NCBI GenBank assembly: GCA_030549175.1
Contig: JAUKUA010000003.1
Coordinates: 2,294,001-2,358,000, forward strand
Direction: 5' to 3'
DNA: 64,000 bases
Origin: Lasiosphaeris hirsuta
Lineage: Eukaryota; Ascomycota; Sordariomycetes; Sordariales; Lasiosphaeriaceae
The notes under the pieces are model-generated. The model was not told the DNA's origin and ran no database searches. It was given only the letters and a program-made list of their open reading frames with translations. Shown here piece by piece: positions 31,801-43,865 of the stretch; the stretch's first letter is position 1, and every line of letters begins with the position of its first letter. Both the position numbers and the translations under genes were made by a program.

Positions 31801-34800
31801 TGCAACCCAAATTTCGACCCTGCTTCTGTCATTGAGCGAACCAGAAAGCGGCGAAGGATGGACCCTGTTCCGCCGACTCCTGTTGCGACCTCAGAAGCCG
31901 GAGGGGATGAACCAACGGGCCGCACACGACGAACAAAGCGTGCGAAAAAGGCAGTTAAAAAAGGAAAGAATGTAAGAGGCAAAATTGTCAAGCGCAAACG
32001 ACCCCTTATTCGACATGCCGTGCGGCCGCGACAGGATGTCGAGCATGCGTTCCGAGGATTTTCTTTGGAAATTGCCAACGACAATGACACCCAAAACGAA
32101 GGGCGAAAGGCCGAGAGCTTAGTACCGCTGGGGTCAGGACTGGCGTTCCAGCCAACGAAGGATATCTCCATTCGGCCGATTTTTGATGCCAGCATGTTGC
32201 GAACCCGTTACCAGCCTGTTGGCAAGCTAGTTGTGCCCAAATCAAGCACCTCGACACTGCAGCCCAAGGCTAGCGGCTTTAGCGCATCAACAACCCAACA
32301 ACCTACAACATCAATCGTGTCTCACGGAGCTGGTGAGACTGCTAATGGACATGTTGAGATGGTTGAGAGTTCGGCGCTAGCCTTGCCACCGCCACGGTAT
32401 CCGTCGCCCAAGACAGCACATTATGTTAGACACCCGGCATACCAGCCAGTCGGGGATTCTCTATCTCGTAGAGGAACCCCAAGCCTAGCCCCTAGTTATG
32501 CTGACGAAACACAATACCGTCACGGGATGGAGCAGCGCTCCGAGGAGCCAGTCAGAACTACCGGATTTGGGACAAACCAACAACCCCATGAGGTTTTGTC
32601 ATCGTCTGAACGTTTGGAGGACAGAGATCAGCAGAGCGACGAGTACGAGTACGAAGAGACTGATGGCGTGGACGAAGAGGCTCAATCCAAAAACGACCAG
32701 AGTTCGACTATTCGGCTATTTGAGCCCTCAACAGACTACGATCATATGACAACAGAGACCAAGAAGAGAACCGCCCAGGCTGTAGATATCATCAAATACT
32801 TGCTCGACAACAGCTGCGGTGTGTTCCCTGGCGACAAGGCCCTGTTTTATGCCCTCACAAAGGTTTACCTCAAGGAGTTCAGAGGGCAGCTTCCCCCTCC
32901 GACTTGGAAAAATTTCCACGCTGCAATCAAGCAGTTGGAGACTCGCAAGTGGGCGGCGCTGCACACTCACATGCTGAGAACAGAGAGGGGGAAGATGTCT
33001 ACCTGTGCTCTGCTCATTCGAAACGACGTTGACCCAGCAGGGATCATACCTACTCGCATGAAGCAAAGGATGCGAGACGAGTACCCGAATATATTCATAC
33101 CGCCGGCATTTTCTCCTACCAAGGAAGAGCTTGTCCTATTAGGAGACCTGGATAAGCGACCTGATGATATCGAGAAAGAAAAAGAGAGAGAGCGAGGGGA
33201 AGAGAGGGGCAGAAAGGACGGCAAGCCCAACAAGAACGGTCAGAAATTCCGCAGCCGACGCAAGATTGACGAGGTCGAGGTTTTCAACGCGCCTTATTAC
33301 ACACAGGGCATGTTCAGCAATGCGCCGGACAACATAGATCCTGCCTTGTCTCGAGAATTTGAACCAGAGAACCAATCAGACAGCCGAAAACGCGCCTTCC
33401 CCGACGACCTCTTGAGCGCCCCGACACCAAAAAGGCAGAAAAATAACCTTCAGGTCTTGGATGTCGATTCTACAATGTCACCCCTCCAAAAAGGTGCGCT
33501 GGAAGACTCACAAAGAAATTCACCTCACAGCACTGCTCCATTTGTGCCAGTTGGGGCTAGACGCAGAAGGCAAGGTACTTCAGGCCCACGGCGTGTCTAC
33601 AAAACAAAATCCAACTCCCGTTCGCTTCTCGGCGCCGTTACAGGCGCCGAGCCGACATCGGTAATCGACGCAATTAGGACCTACGGTCTTTTGCCAGCGA
33701 GGCCAGGAAAGCGTAAGGCAGTTGACGACATGTCGTGGAGCCCCCGTAAACTGGGCAAACTACCCAGTAATATTGGATGGGCTAGAAATCCAGGTTTGTC
33801 CAGTCTACCAAGCTCTTTTTTCAGCAACTCTGCTAGTTCCGGCTCTCCGCCAGTTCAAAGACAATACCGGTTTTTGAAACCCAACACGGGGCTTCGCGAA
33901 GTCGATGAAAACAACGAGGTACGCGATTTTTCCTCTGCGCCAAAATCAGACCGATATCAAGACAACAATCACGACGGGCAATCGGAAGTCGAGGGAGTCA
34001 AAGTATTTGCCTTTGCTCCTATCTCAACATTGCAATCCTCTGAGACCAACAGCTGGCCCGTCATGGGACTCAAAGACTTTGAGCTCGCGGATGAGGGCAG
34101 CTTTACTATCAAGGGGTGGATGCCTTGCCGTGATGAGCTCCTCCGGCAGAACCTCCCGAGAAGTGCTGAAGAGATGGTTCTCAAAAACAAGGGCCAGAAG
34201 TTCAAGGTCGACAGCTGGGCCGATCAGGAATGGGGCCAGTTCTTTGCTCTTGTTCAGCGATGCTCAACTTGGGAGCTTTCTGAGGTGGGAACTGACGTGC
34301 TCGCGGCAGGCACTGCGTCGCCCGACTACATCTACATCAATGTTTCTCCCTCAGAGAAGAGGGCGAGCATGAAGCCGGTAAAAGCCCGGTGGGCAGACGA
34401 TCGGCAGTTTGGTCTGGATACCCTCCCGTACGAATATCTAGATGACGATATTGATGACGACGATATTCTATTCCCCAGCATCACCAAAAAGGGTGTTGAG
34501 AAGGCCCCCAAGAAGCTCGAGCAGCGCCCGCTGAAGAGGCAACGCATCGCAAAGGTTACCGAGAAGAGGATGGGCATGGTGGTCAGGGGATCCAAGTTCA
34601 AGCTGCCGGCCATCAAGACGGGCCGCGAGCTTTCCTCGTATCCTAGGACGATGGAGGACTTTCTTCGAACCCCGGGAGATACAACGGAAGAGCTTGACTG
34701 GGCTACGGAGAACATCAAATTGACGGCTTTTGTTGTCGTGACGACCTTACTGGGCGGCGTCGACAAGGTTGTTGATTGGGGCTTGATGATGAGGCTGTTT

Positions 34801-36186
34801 CCGGACCTGACAATCAGCCAGCTCCGGCGCCTCTGGTGCTCTCTCAAAAAGGATCGACAATCAACTATCGTGAACCTGACGGACAAATTTCGGAGGGGGT
34901 TTCTTAAAGCCTACGTCGATGGCGATATCCCGCCCCTCGACTTCAACAACACACTGGCATACGACTGGAAAGCTTTGATCAAATGGGCGGCTAAACTGGA
35001 CGGAGCCCAGCGGGCCAATATTCCAGCCTCGCGCAAAGATTTGGTCGATGGCTACGTCCTGGATGACTGCAAGTACGAGAATCGCGAGTGGCGCGAGTCT
35101 TATTTCCACCTCCAGCGGTCCGTCTTCAACAAGTTCCAGGATGCGACTTCAGAAGCGCTTGCTGCACCTGCTGACGAAAACACGACCTCTCAGCCAGACG
35201 TAGACATGGCGGTTTCCTTGTCGTGGACGCGCGCCCTATGCGTGACGCCAGTCGATACATATCCAACTGACCTAGTCATCAAAAGACGAGAGTCGTTGTA
35301 TCCCAAGTTCCGTAAGGAAGACGTGACGGACATGATCCTCAAGGGTATCGATCAGCTCCAGCGCGAGGGTGTCATCTCACGGTCCACGACAAAGTGGTCC
35401 AACGGCCGCCGCTGGCGCTTCAACAACCGCGTACCTGACACGCTCGAGAAAGCGGCGCAGGAGGAAAAGCTGCTCAAGGCCGTAGCCTTCAAGCGTGAGC
35501 TGGACGAGGCATTCCGGGCGGGCGAAAAGAAGAGGGTCACATACATCACCAATGACGGTATGATCCTCGCCCTCGTCAACCTGCAGGCCAACGGTCGCGT
35601 CCGCGTCGAGACGACGGGCCAGCCACACGTGCCCATGGGCCACGAGCCGGGCAACTACGAAACACGCAAGTACACCAAAAAGTACCTCCACTTCCGTCTC
35701 GATATCTGCCCGACAGACAAGTATGTCTACGACCACCATCCGGACCTCGTCTCCCTGCGCAATCACATTCGAGCCGCGGCACCGCCTGTTGAGGGCCCTG
35801 GAGGCGCCATCCCCGTGTGGTGCGACGTGTTTGGCAAGGTTGATGCGGGGCGCTGGCTCAAGTATCTGGCAGCCGTGCTGCTGACGGTCGCCTCGCGCGG
35901 CGCCATGCGCGCCGAGGAGCTCGTCAAGACGCTCAAGCCGACCATCATGCTATTCGAGGCCGAGCTCGTGCTCACTTGGGCCGAGCGTCTCGGTCTTTTG
36001 GCAGTGCAGGTAGCCGGAACGGCGCCCGCGGCGAGGGAGTGGTGGTGGTTTGTGCTCGAGGCGCAGAAGGAGCGCATGGATGGGGTTGGGAAGCCGAGGA
36101 AGATGCTGCCTAGTGGGCGGCCTCGGCCGGCGCAGGAGGGTAATGGAGATATAGGTGAGGATGATGACGATGAGGGCATGTATTAG
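28831..36186 (+). CDS. tfc3: TFIIIC B-block-binding subunit (Tfc3/Sfc3-like)
   Basis: Largest TFIIIC subunit, which recognises the internal B block of tRNA genes and helps recruit TFIIIB and RNA polymerase III. Exons are 28831-28900 (MSGADLEALLEGLIHEIAYS) and 29057-36186. The 156-nt intron has donor GTGAGT, branch CTGAT and acceptor AAAG. The product is 2,399 residues, larger than yeast Tfc3 (1,160). A winged-helix B-block domain lies at about residues 165-245 (DLVWQTLTRHGVDYKRVP, KGYIAKRTIV). A second extended winged-helix region follows (VRWTAGNVDVEAHARTL, CDLRAKMGV). Long charged and disordered stretches contain an RGG tract (about 877-905) directly before a C2HC finger-like motif (C915, C918, H931, C939). 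The C-terminal third is well structured, with an ITKKGVEKAPKK segment and a winged-helix-like RSTTKWSNGRRWRFNNR, and ends in an acidic tail. Confidence 0.88.
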
Positions 36187-37211
36187 GGCAGGAGGAAAAG
36201 TGACACTCTGGGGGGACGGGGTTGTTTCGCATCATAGACTGTTGACAGCCATTTTGCAGAGTAATGTTCCTACTGGACGAAAATTACAGGTCATTGATGG
36301 ATATTTGTGGGAAACTCCGAAAAGGATGATGGATGTAAAGTAGAGAATCGGGACGCAGAGTCGAAGTCTAGGCACGTGATACCCGGTATAGCTGTATGTA
36401 TTTATTGGAGAGAAGGGCACCAGATAGGCGGATAGATGAGCCGTGCGAGAGCCAAATCCGACGAAGCTTTTGGTGTGACGAGGGTTCATGCTCAGACCTA
36501 CCTCGTATATGCGTGCATCTGCCAAAGAGCCAATGGGATCACCTTGGGAACGGTACAGCTATTACTCAGGGAGGGATGGAGAATGGCAACACTCATTACA
36601 AGCCGACAAGAAATGTATTATTCTAGATTCGTGTCTATTCACAGGCAAAACACCCTGCTGTTGCACAAGGTATCGCCAAAAGTAATTGCAAATGCCCGGG
36701 TTTACTCCTATCCTGCCAACCGTTGCCACTGATCTGCTTGCACCTGGCTCTCACCCCCGCCAGCCGGCAACACATTTCCTCCCCCTCCCCCTCCCCCCTG
36801 AGACTGCCGCCATGGTCATGTATCTGTGTATAGAGTAGGCGTGCAATATGGAATGCCTGTTTCTCTCCAACTGTATGTCCCGATTAAACGCCGCCATTCT
36901 CTGAGCCCTCGGCCGTCATCCCTTCCATCTTGACCGTTGTCTTCGCCATAGGTATAATCATCATGGGATATTTTGTAGCCACCACCACCCGGTATCCGGT
37001 ATGTATGCAAAGAACCCAAAAAACACGAAGCGAGACAAAGGAAAGAAAAAGGGGGTAGTAGTCTTGGAAAGATGAGGGCATGAAAGGAAAGGGGGAGCGG
37101 AGGGGGGTTCTTCTAACCCGGTATCTCCCACCTTCCCTGCTCCTCCGCCTGGACCCGGACTCGGTAGTCTATCTTGTTGGTCTCGTCAACTGTAGCGGCG
37201 GATGCCGCCGG
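36187..37211. other. Convergent intergenic region
   Basis: 3' regions of tfc3 (+) and the minus-strand gene at 37212. Short open frames only. A CT-rich run (CCTCCCCCTCCCCCTCCCCCC-like) lies at 36779-36798. Confidence 0.5.
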
Positions 37212-38447
37212 CTAAGCCTGTGGCAACTCGGCTTGGGCAAGCAGCCGCTTCCGCCAGCTGTCGCACACCTCCTCGAAGCCGCCGACGACCTCGCCGCACA
37301 CGCTCGCGCACTCGCGGTTGCGCAGCCGTTCGCTCCAGTTGCCGCGCGCGAGCCACCGCTCGCCTTGCTCGCGCAGCTCCTCGTCCTGGCGCATCTCGGC
37401 CACGAGGTCCTTTGCGCTCTTGAGTCTCCTCGTCGCGGTCGTCGTCGTCTGCCGCGACATGTGGAGCGTGTCGGAGAGGTAGTTTAGCGTCTGGACCAAG
37501 TCAGTCGTGATCGAGTGGAGCGAGGCGATCGAGTTGAGAGCGTTGGTCGTGGGGCGGGGCATGTATTCTGAGAGTGTGACGAGCATGGGGAGGAGTGAGT
37601 CGATCGTATCGGCGTCTGGGGGTGCGACGAGGGGCGAGAGGAGGGGAAAGGTGAGGCTCTGGAGCTGGCGGGTTTGGTGACTCAAGTGTGTCGTGAGGGC
37701 CGAGTGTGCGGTGATCAACCTGAGAGGAGGTCAGCAGCGTGTCATGCATCATTTGATAAGGGGTCTTGGTGGGTTCGTTGCGTACCTTGAAGCGCCTCCC
37801 TCCACACCTGATTGTGAGCCCAGATCGCGCAGCCCATCAGTCACTCGCTTGAAGGCCCCGTCGGACGGCGAGTTTTCGGTGCCCCTCCGGGCCAGCGATT
37901 CGACCTCGTCGATCTTCTCGACCAGCTTTGGCGGCATGCCTGGTGAGTCTAGGTCGGACTCGGATCCATACTCGCTCCCGTCATATTCGCTTGGGGCGCG
38001 GCGATGGCCTCTGGGGCCGGGTGACGGCAGACTGAGACTTGCGCGGCCGGTGCGCCCAGCTATAAGGCCGCCGGGAGGGGTCTCCACATCAACGCCGCTA
38101 TCTCTGACGGCATCTTTCCCTCGCTCTTCTTCGGCGGTTTCCAGCTCGAAGCTGATGTCCGGAGCCGCGCTTCCGTTCTCGTAGTACTCGTCGTCATCCT
38201 CGCCATCGGAGAAGGCACCGGCTAGCTCATCGGCCAGGTTCCCGAGCCCGCTGCCGCCGGCCATACCGGCGCTGCTAAAGATGCCGACGTCCATGGCCTC
38301 TGGGATGTTAAAGCTGTTTCGCAGCGGGGTCGAGGGGTCGTGGAAAGATGACTTTGACTGTCGTCGCTCTTGCGGGGAGTAGGATGCGGTCTGGAACTCG
38401 AGCGACGGGTGCGGCGAGTGCCGCGGTGTTTGGGGGGATGCGGACAT
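37212..38447 (-). CDS. Conserved fungal protein of unknown function, helical C-terminus
   Basis: Two exons, 37786-38447 and 37212-37719. The 66-nt intron (donor GTACGC at 37785, branch CTGAC, acceptor TCAG at 37720) joins GGASR to LITAHSALTTHL, giving 389 residues. The N-terminal half is Ser/Pro-rich with an acidic patch (DGEDDDEYYENG) and probably disordered. It starts MSASPQTPRHSPHPS, with several SP/TP sites. A conserved block starts at PPKLVEKIDEVESLARRGTE. The C-terminal 170 residues are mostly helical, with LITAHSALTTHLSHQTRQLQ, SEYMPRPTTNALNSIASLHS and a basic/acidic amphipathic region (RRLKSAKDLVAEMRQDEELR, then WLARGNWSERLRNRECA). No catalytic motif or known domain recognised. The arrangement suggests a scaffold or structural protein. 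Confidence 0.75.
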
Positions 38448-39623
38448 GGTGACAGGGGCGCCGGACTGCGACTCGGATGTGCCGTGGGCTGTGGCTGCGC
38501 TCGTGCTCGTGCTGCCGGAAGGCGTGTCGTGCTAAGGTTCAGGGCTGGTAGTTTCAATGCCGGCGTCCCGAGGTCGCCTCCTCTTTCCCCCGCGATTCGG
38601 GGCAGGACGATTGTTTTGGTGACGGGGCGAAAACTGGTGCGCCGTGCACTGGCTCGGTTCCTGGGCTGCGTTGACGCGTGGTTGCTGGCGTGGTTACCGT
38701 CGGGCAGGGATATCCTCGTGGTCGAGGAGCAGGAGGGTCGTGTGGAATGGCATGTATATCAGAAAGATTGGTCTATAAAACTGGTCCGCCCAGGGTCCAA
38801 TGAGACGGGTCGCGCGTTGGCGATGATAAAGTAGCGCTGATGTCAAAGGGTCGCCTAGCAAAGAACAATGCGTTGCACACTGAGTCGTGTCGCCTTTGTT
38901 CCCCGCAACAAGGGCATTCTCTGATCGCAAATCTAATGGCAGAAGCAAAAGAGGGGGGAAACGGCGAGCAAAGCTTCTCGATTGTTGTTGGGCTTCGCTC
39001 GCTGTTTGTTCGTGGCATATGCAAGTAATGTTATGGGGGCCTAGCTCTGCTGCTGCAAGGTACCGGGCTTGGGTACACCTACCGCAGATGCTCGTGACCG
39101 TGACAAGTTAGTTATATTGGTGGTTTCAGCACCTCTTCGTAAGCTGTTGATGGAACATCGAACCTTCAAGTATTTGCACTTCCAACTGTTTTATGTTCCA
39201 TTTTATCGACTTTGAGTATTGATATTGCCAAGTCTCCCGGAAGGAAGTCGGAAGTTCGAGATGATCCATAATGGTTCTTCTGAGTTTTCAGGGACCAAGT
39301 TCACTAACATGCTGCCTGCGCTGCTGTGCGGCATCAGGGACGGGTCCTGCAACCTGCCCGAATTTCGGCCCTCTTGGCACACACACAAAGTACTCGCTAA
39401 CCAGCTATCAACCATTTTGGCAGAGATCCTGATAAGGTGTGGTACCCGCATACATGCATGTCTCGCTGCCTTTCACGACTGACCCTCGCGGCTTCCAACT
39501 CAGAACCCCAGAACCCCAGAACCCCAGAATCTCAAATCCCAACCTCCAAAGCGGCAAATCGTCACACGACATCTCATACCGGATTCAGGAAAGGCTGCGG
39601 AGCTCTATCTCGAGCACAAAACA
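38448..39623. promoter_or_regulatory. Divergent promoter region
   Basis: Spacer of 1.2 kb between two divergent genes. No coding sequence supported. It includes a small tandem repeat at 39502-39525 just upstream of the NatB subunit gene. Confidence 0.5.
39502..39525. repeat. Three tandem copies of AGAACCCC
   Basis: Exact 8-bp units at 39502-39509, 39510-39517 and 39518-39525, followed by a diverged AGAATCTC. Located about 100 bp before the naa20 start codon, probably in its leader. Confidence 0.85.
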
Positions 39624-40249
39624 ATGGCCAACTTTCGCCGGTTCCGGCCCGACGACCTCAACAAGCTGTCAAAATGCAACCTCGACCCCTTGACCGAGAC
39701 TTATGAGTTGGGCTTCTACCTGCAATACTACGCAAAGTGGCCCTCGCTCTTCCAGGTCGCCGAGGACCAGCACGGAAACATCATCGGCTACAGTGAGTAG
39801 CTCACCCCTGGTTTTGTATTCCATGGTTGATTGACCACGCTGCAGTCATGGGCAAGCTGGAGTCGTCGCCCGACGTCTATCAGTTCTCAGAGCACTATCT
39901 CCCCTGGCACGCCCACATCACCGCCGTTACCGTGGCCCCTGAAGCACGCCGTCTGGGCATCGGTAAACTACTCACAGAGCAGCTCGAGGTAGCCGCTGAC
40001 GCGAACAACACGTGGTTCGTCGATCTGTTTGTAAGGACTACAAACTTCAAGGCCATTGCCTTTTACAAGAGCATGGGTTACAGCATCTTCCGTGTCGTCA
40101 AGGACTACTACGGTGACCACTCCAGCGACCCCACTCGTTCGAGCGAGGACGCCTACGACATGCGGAAGCCCATGAAGCGGGATGTCAAGAAGGAGCACAT
40201 TCGCGAGGATGGCGAGAAGTTTGAGGTAGACCCCAGCGATGTCTGGTGA
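39624..40249 (+). CDS. naa20: NatB catalytic subunit, N-terminal acetyltransferase Naa20/Nat3
   Basis: GNAT-family enzyme that acetylates nascent proteins starting Met-Asp, Met-Glu, Met-Asn or Met-Gln, acting at the ribosome with the auxiliary subunit Naa25/Mdm20. Exons are 39624-39792 and 39846-40249. The 53-nt intron (donor GTGAGT, branch TTGAC, acceptor GCAG) joins HGNIIGY to IMGKLESSPDVYQ, giving 190 residues as usual for the family. The start MANFRRFRPDDLNKLSKCNL is the canonical N-terminus. The acetyl-CoA-binding motif RRLGIGKLL (R/Q-x-x-G-x-G/A) follows HAHITAVTVAPEA. The substrate-side features DLFVRTTNFKAIAFYKSMGY and YDMRKPM are present. No anomalies. Confidence 0.95.
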
Positions 40250-41669
40250 GCTTTGCCAACTCATTGTCGTGGCCACTCCTGCCATAAGCGAACCCGAATC
40301 AAGACACGCGCTCGAGGTAGTTCCAAGAGTCAAGACAGCCGCAGAGAGACGAGTACCTCGGCCAGTGACAGCCTTTTGTCATCTGTCGAGTGTCGAGGCT
40401 GGCCTCGAAAGCTGCAAATCTCGCATCCCGCGCCTCTTAGAAGCCTTCTGGCATGGCCTTAACCACCGTGTCGATAGAGATTCGCAAGCGAGAAACCCAA
40501 GTAGAGGTACAGCACGCAAATTGCTGTTGAAATTCTTCGACACAAACCAAGCTATCGGGTCTGCTCTCATAGCAACGGGGCCGTAAACTCCCATGTTCCA
40601 CCCCTCGCCTCCCGTAGAAGCCCCTGAGCGATGTAGTGAACTGCACTTGATCCGACACTTTGCAGGATGAGATATTTAGCGTCCAGCAAGTGACTGTCTT
40701 GTGGGCTTTACCCCCCGGCGGAGTCGCTGTTAAGGTACACGCAGTACGCCACAACTAGGCGTTTACTTGGTGCCGAATAATGATGGTAAGCACAGCCTGA
40801 GGCTCGGGACCGAAGACGGGGCCTTAAACTGTATTGGGAGTGCAAATGAGAAAGCCCCGAGCCTTCTATTGTAATACCTTCCGAGGGCAACTCTTGAGGA
40901 GCGCCGTTCCAAGGGATTACCAGCCTCCAGGGTGGCTACTCGCACATTTGAAACACAACCCAAGCGCCCCCAGGTTCAGCCAAGTGGCGACTCGCTTTTC
41001 CCGCGGGACCGGTAGCAACGGGGGCAGAAAACGGCTCCCCCGCCACAAACCAAGAAGACATACCCAGCGTGCCAGCTTGAGTGAGCCAGGATGGCAAGGA
41101 GCCTCCACTCCCCCCCCCCAGGGGAATCTAACGCACCGTTTGATGGATCGTCTACGACAGTGTCTGCTGGCGCTGTCTCTAGCGTGTCACAAACTCGGCG
41201 ATTCAAAAGCTAAAGCACTCGCTGTTCATACTGCCACGCCTCTCTCGACGCCTGGTTGGCGATAGCGACCACACGGAGCCCACGCGGCCATCCCAGCGGC
41301 CTCTATTCGCTTGGCGGCTGGCCCTAGGGGGATAAACTCGGCGCCGGTGACAGCTAGTTGAGTGCTCTCGCCGGCCAGCCACCTAAACAGTACGTTAGGG
41401 GTGCCTCCAGGTGCACCTGTCAAATTGACGATGGGACGTTATGTGGGTGGGCAGATGAAAAGTATATGTGTGATGGCATATATAATCAACATGCTCGACC
41501 AAGAAAACGGGGTTGACCACCCTCCTCCCTCCCGCCCTCTCTCCTCCCAACACCCCAACAGGCCCGATCGACTACCAGAGTTCGGCCTTTCTCCTTAATT
41601 CAATTTTGCGATCTAGACTCGTCACTCGTTCGACTCCCACTCCCAAGGCTGCCAAAGTGCGTGGCAAAT
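40250..41669. other. Intergenic region, no gene seen
   Basis: 1.4 kb without a supported gene. Short open frames on both strands lack starts, domains or splice logic. A CT-rich tract (41520-41560) precedes the next gene. Confidence 0.5.
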
Positions 41670-42554
41670 ATGACATCCATCGATTCAGCCACGACCCAGT
41701 ATGACAGCCAGTCATACTTGATCAAGGTGATGATCCAGTTAACCATCATCATTGGGTGGTTCAGCAAAAGACTCAAGCGTTACACACGGCTGGTGCAGGA
41801 AGCCTCCCGAGAGGCCCTCGAAGAGCGCCGGTTGCTCGACGCCCAGCAACCGCTCACCGGTTCGACCACGCCGACAACTTTCCCTCAATTCAACCACCTT
41901 CCCCCCGAGCTTCGCCATCAAATATGGGCCGAAGCACTGCCCGGGCCGCGTGTGCTCATGCTGAAGCCGCCCTCGTCGTCGCCCTCGATGCCCTCGCTCA
42001 GCGACTGCCTCTCGTGGCTCTCCAACCCCTTTTCGCCGGAAGCATCAACACGGAAACGGCGGTATCAAAACAGCAGCATCTCCAATGTCTGGACGTGCAC
42101 GACCAGCGTGCCTGCGGTGCTGCACGTGTGCAGCGAGGCGCGGGCCATCGGGCTGCGACACTACCGGCTGGGACTGGCGCCGGGCAGCAGCGAGCCGCGC
42201 ATCTATGTCGACTTCATGAGAGATGTTGTCGGCCTCTCGGACGAGCTCATGCAGAGCCCCGCGGGCCGCAACCTATGGCGGCTCACCAACGACCTGCAGC
42301 ATGTGCAGAAGATAGCGCTAGCGAGCGGGAGCGCCCCGTCGTTCCTAGCCATGCGGCAACCCTACGGACTGGCAAACGTGGAGGAGGTCGCCTTGGTCGA
42401 TTCGGCCCTCTGGGGCACCGGCCTTGTGCCCCGGGTTGCGCAGCTGGACTGGAGTTACTGGGTCCAGTGGCAGTGTGGGAAGGGACTTGCGCAGCGCTGG
42501 GTTGGGGCTCGAGGTGTTGATGGACGGCGCGCAAAACTGCTGAGAGCAACTTAA
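41670..42554 (+). CDS. 2EXR-domain protein
   Basis: Single exon, 294 residues from MTSIDSATTQYDSQS (ATG 41670). An N-terminal hydrophobic segment (YLIKVMIQLTIIIGWF, about residues 16-31) is followed by a basic stretch (KRLKRYTRLVQEA), so a membrane anchor is possible. The 2EXR signature begins at FPQFNHLPPELRHQIWAEAL and continues to PAVLHVCSEARAIGLRHY, the usual start and end of this family's N-terminal domain; the second part contains YVDFMRDVV. 2EXR proteins are abundant in filamentous ascomycetes and of unknown biochemical function. The remainder contains a conserved-looking LTNDLQHVQKIAL and ends in a basic tail. A long overlapping frame (+2) is a shadow caused by high GC. Confidence 0.85.
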   Translation: MTSIDSATTQYDSQSYLIKVMIQLTIIIGWFSKRLKRYTRLVQEASREALEERRLLDAQQPLTGSTTPTTFPQFNHLPPELRHQIWAEALPGPRVLMLKPPSSSPSMPSLSDCLSWLSNPFSPEASTRKRRYQNSSISNVWTCTTSVPAVLHVCSEARAIGLRHYRLGLAPGSSEPRIYVDFMRDVVGLSDELMQSPAGRNLWRLTNDLQHVQKIALASGSAPSFLAMRQPYGLANVEEVALVDSALWGTGLVPRVAQLDWSYWVQWQCGKGLAQRWVGARGVDGRRAKLLRAT

Positions 42555-42812
42555 GAATGACACGGCCCAGTAACTGATGACACACAACGACGACTACGAC
42601 AACGACCGTTACAGGATTAAGATTATGATACAGCCTCCAACACCGCAATGTATTTCCCCCTTTTACCCCCTTTTCTCGTTACACGTTACGTTGTGTTGCG
42701 AGCTTATGAAGAATGCAACGAGTAATTACCCGGTATGAGATAGACATATACACAATAAAGAGGCCACCTCATCTAGGAAGATAGCAAAACAATACAGAAC
42801 TCGGCACACGAC

Positions 42813-43865
42813 TCATAGCCTGCTAGCCCTCCCTTCTTTCAAATACGTGCCCCCTAGCTTCAGCATGCCGACGGCCTCAGCCACCATCTCGTCCACAATC
42901 TCGCTAGCCGGCTGTATCTTCTGAATGGCACCGGCGACCTGGCCCATCAGATGGGGGGGATCGATCTCATTCCCCTCCTCGAGGTCGTACTCCAACGGCA
43001 CAATGCCCTTGCCCGTCAGCTCCTGGATCTTGTCCTGCTTCGCATGCCACGCGCGGATGTACTCGTTTGTCTTCATCCTCAGCGGGCGTCCACTCAGCAC
43101 CAGCGTACGCTCGGTCCCGTCGAAGCCGCAGCTCACCACCGCCCTCTTGTGCTCCTCACTACACGCCGCCTCCACGCTGGCCACGAACCTCGTGCCGACC
43201 CACACGCCAGCCGCGCCCTGCATCAGCGAGCTCGCCAGCCCTCGCCCGTTGGATATCCCGCCGGCCGCGACCACGAGCGCCGGCCCGCCGCCGAGCATGG
43301 GCGGCGCGTATCGCCTCGCGACATCCACGACGGCCGGGATCAGCACGCTGTTCGCCACGTCGCCCGTGTGCCCGCCGCCCTCGCCGCCCTGGGGGCACAC
43401 GAGGTCGACGCCGAGATCGAGCGCCTTGACTGCGTGCTTAGGGTGGCCGACCATGTTCATGATCAGGATGCCGGCGGCGTGCAGGCGCTCAATCACGTGG
43501 CGGGGCGGCACGCCCACGGCGCTGACGAACAGCTTGGCGCCCGACTCGATGGTGATGTCGATCAGCTCGTCGAGCTTGCCGCCCGTGTAGTCGTGGTTGG
43601 TCGCGCGCGCGCTCCCGCCGACCTGCGGCAGCGCGAGGTCGATGCCGAAGGGCAGGTCCGGCGACGTCAGGTTCGCCTTCAGCTCGGCCACGATCTCGCG
43701 CAGCTGGGCCGGCGTGTACATGAAGCCGCCGATGACGCCGAGCCCGCCCGCGTTGGACACGGCCGCGGCGAGCACCCCGCCCGAGGTGCGCGCCATGCCG
43801 GCGAGCAGGATCGGGTGGCGGATCCCGACGAGGGTGGTGAGTGGGGTTGTGATAGGGCCGGCCAT
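42813..43865 (-). CDS. Nitronate monooxygenase (2-nitropropane dioxygenase family)
   Basis: FMN-dependent enzyme that oxidises alkyl nitronates (and propionate 3-nitronate in known members) to carbonyl compounds and nitrite. Intronless, 350 residues, start at MAGPITTPLTTLVGIRHPIL. TIM-barrel motifs in order: HPILLAGMARTSGGVLAAAV and GGLGVIGGF at the N-terminus; LFVSAVGVPP; AAGILIMNMVGHPKHAVKAL; the flavin/catalytic loop GEGGGHTGDVANSVLIPAVV with the conserved catalytic-type His; ALVVAAGGISNGRGLASSL; and GAAGVWVGTRFVAS for the phosphate-binding loop. High third-position GC creates long antisense open frames. Convergent with the 2EXR gene. No secretion signal, so probably cytosolic or peroxisomal; the C-terminus is ASRL, which resembles a weak PTS1 (SRL). 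Confidence 0.92.
   Translation of the reverse strand: MAGPITTPLTTLVGIRHPILLAGMARTSGGVLAAAVSNAGGLGVIGGFMYTPAQLREIVAELKANLTSPDLPFGIDLALPQVGGSARATNHDYTGGKLDELIDITIESGAKLFVSAVGVPPRHVIERLHAAGILIMNMVGHPKHAVKALDLGVDLVCPQGGEGGGHTGDVANSVLIPAVVDVARRYAPPMLGGGPALVVAAGGISNGRGLASSLMQGAAGVWVGTRFVASVEAACSEEHKRAVVSCGFDGTERTLVLSGRPLRMKTNEYIRAWHAKQDKIQELTGKGIVPLEYDLEEGNEIDPPHLMGQVAGAIQKIQPASEIVDEMVAEAVGMLKLGGTYLKEGRASRL

Noticed and set aside
41628..41645. GTTCGACTCCC resembling a tRNA B box
   Set aside because: Flanking bases do not form a T stem, and no A box or acceptor stem is seen; no tRNA gene supported in the window.
41756..42520. 254-codon overlapping frame
   Set aside because: Alternate frame of the 2EXR gene; low-complexity Ala/Arg composition, no motif.
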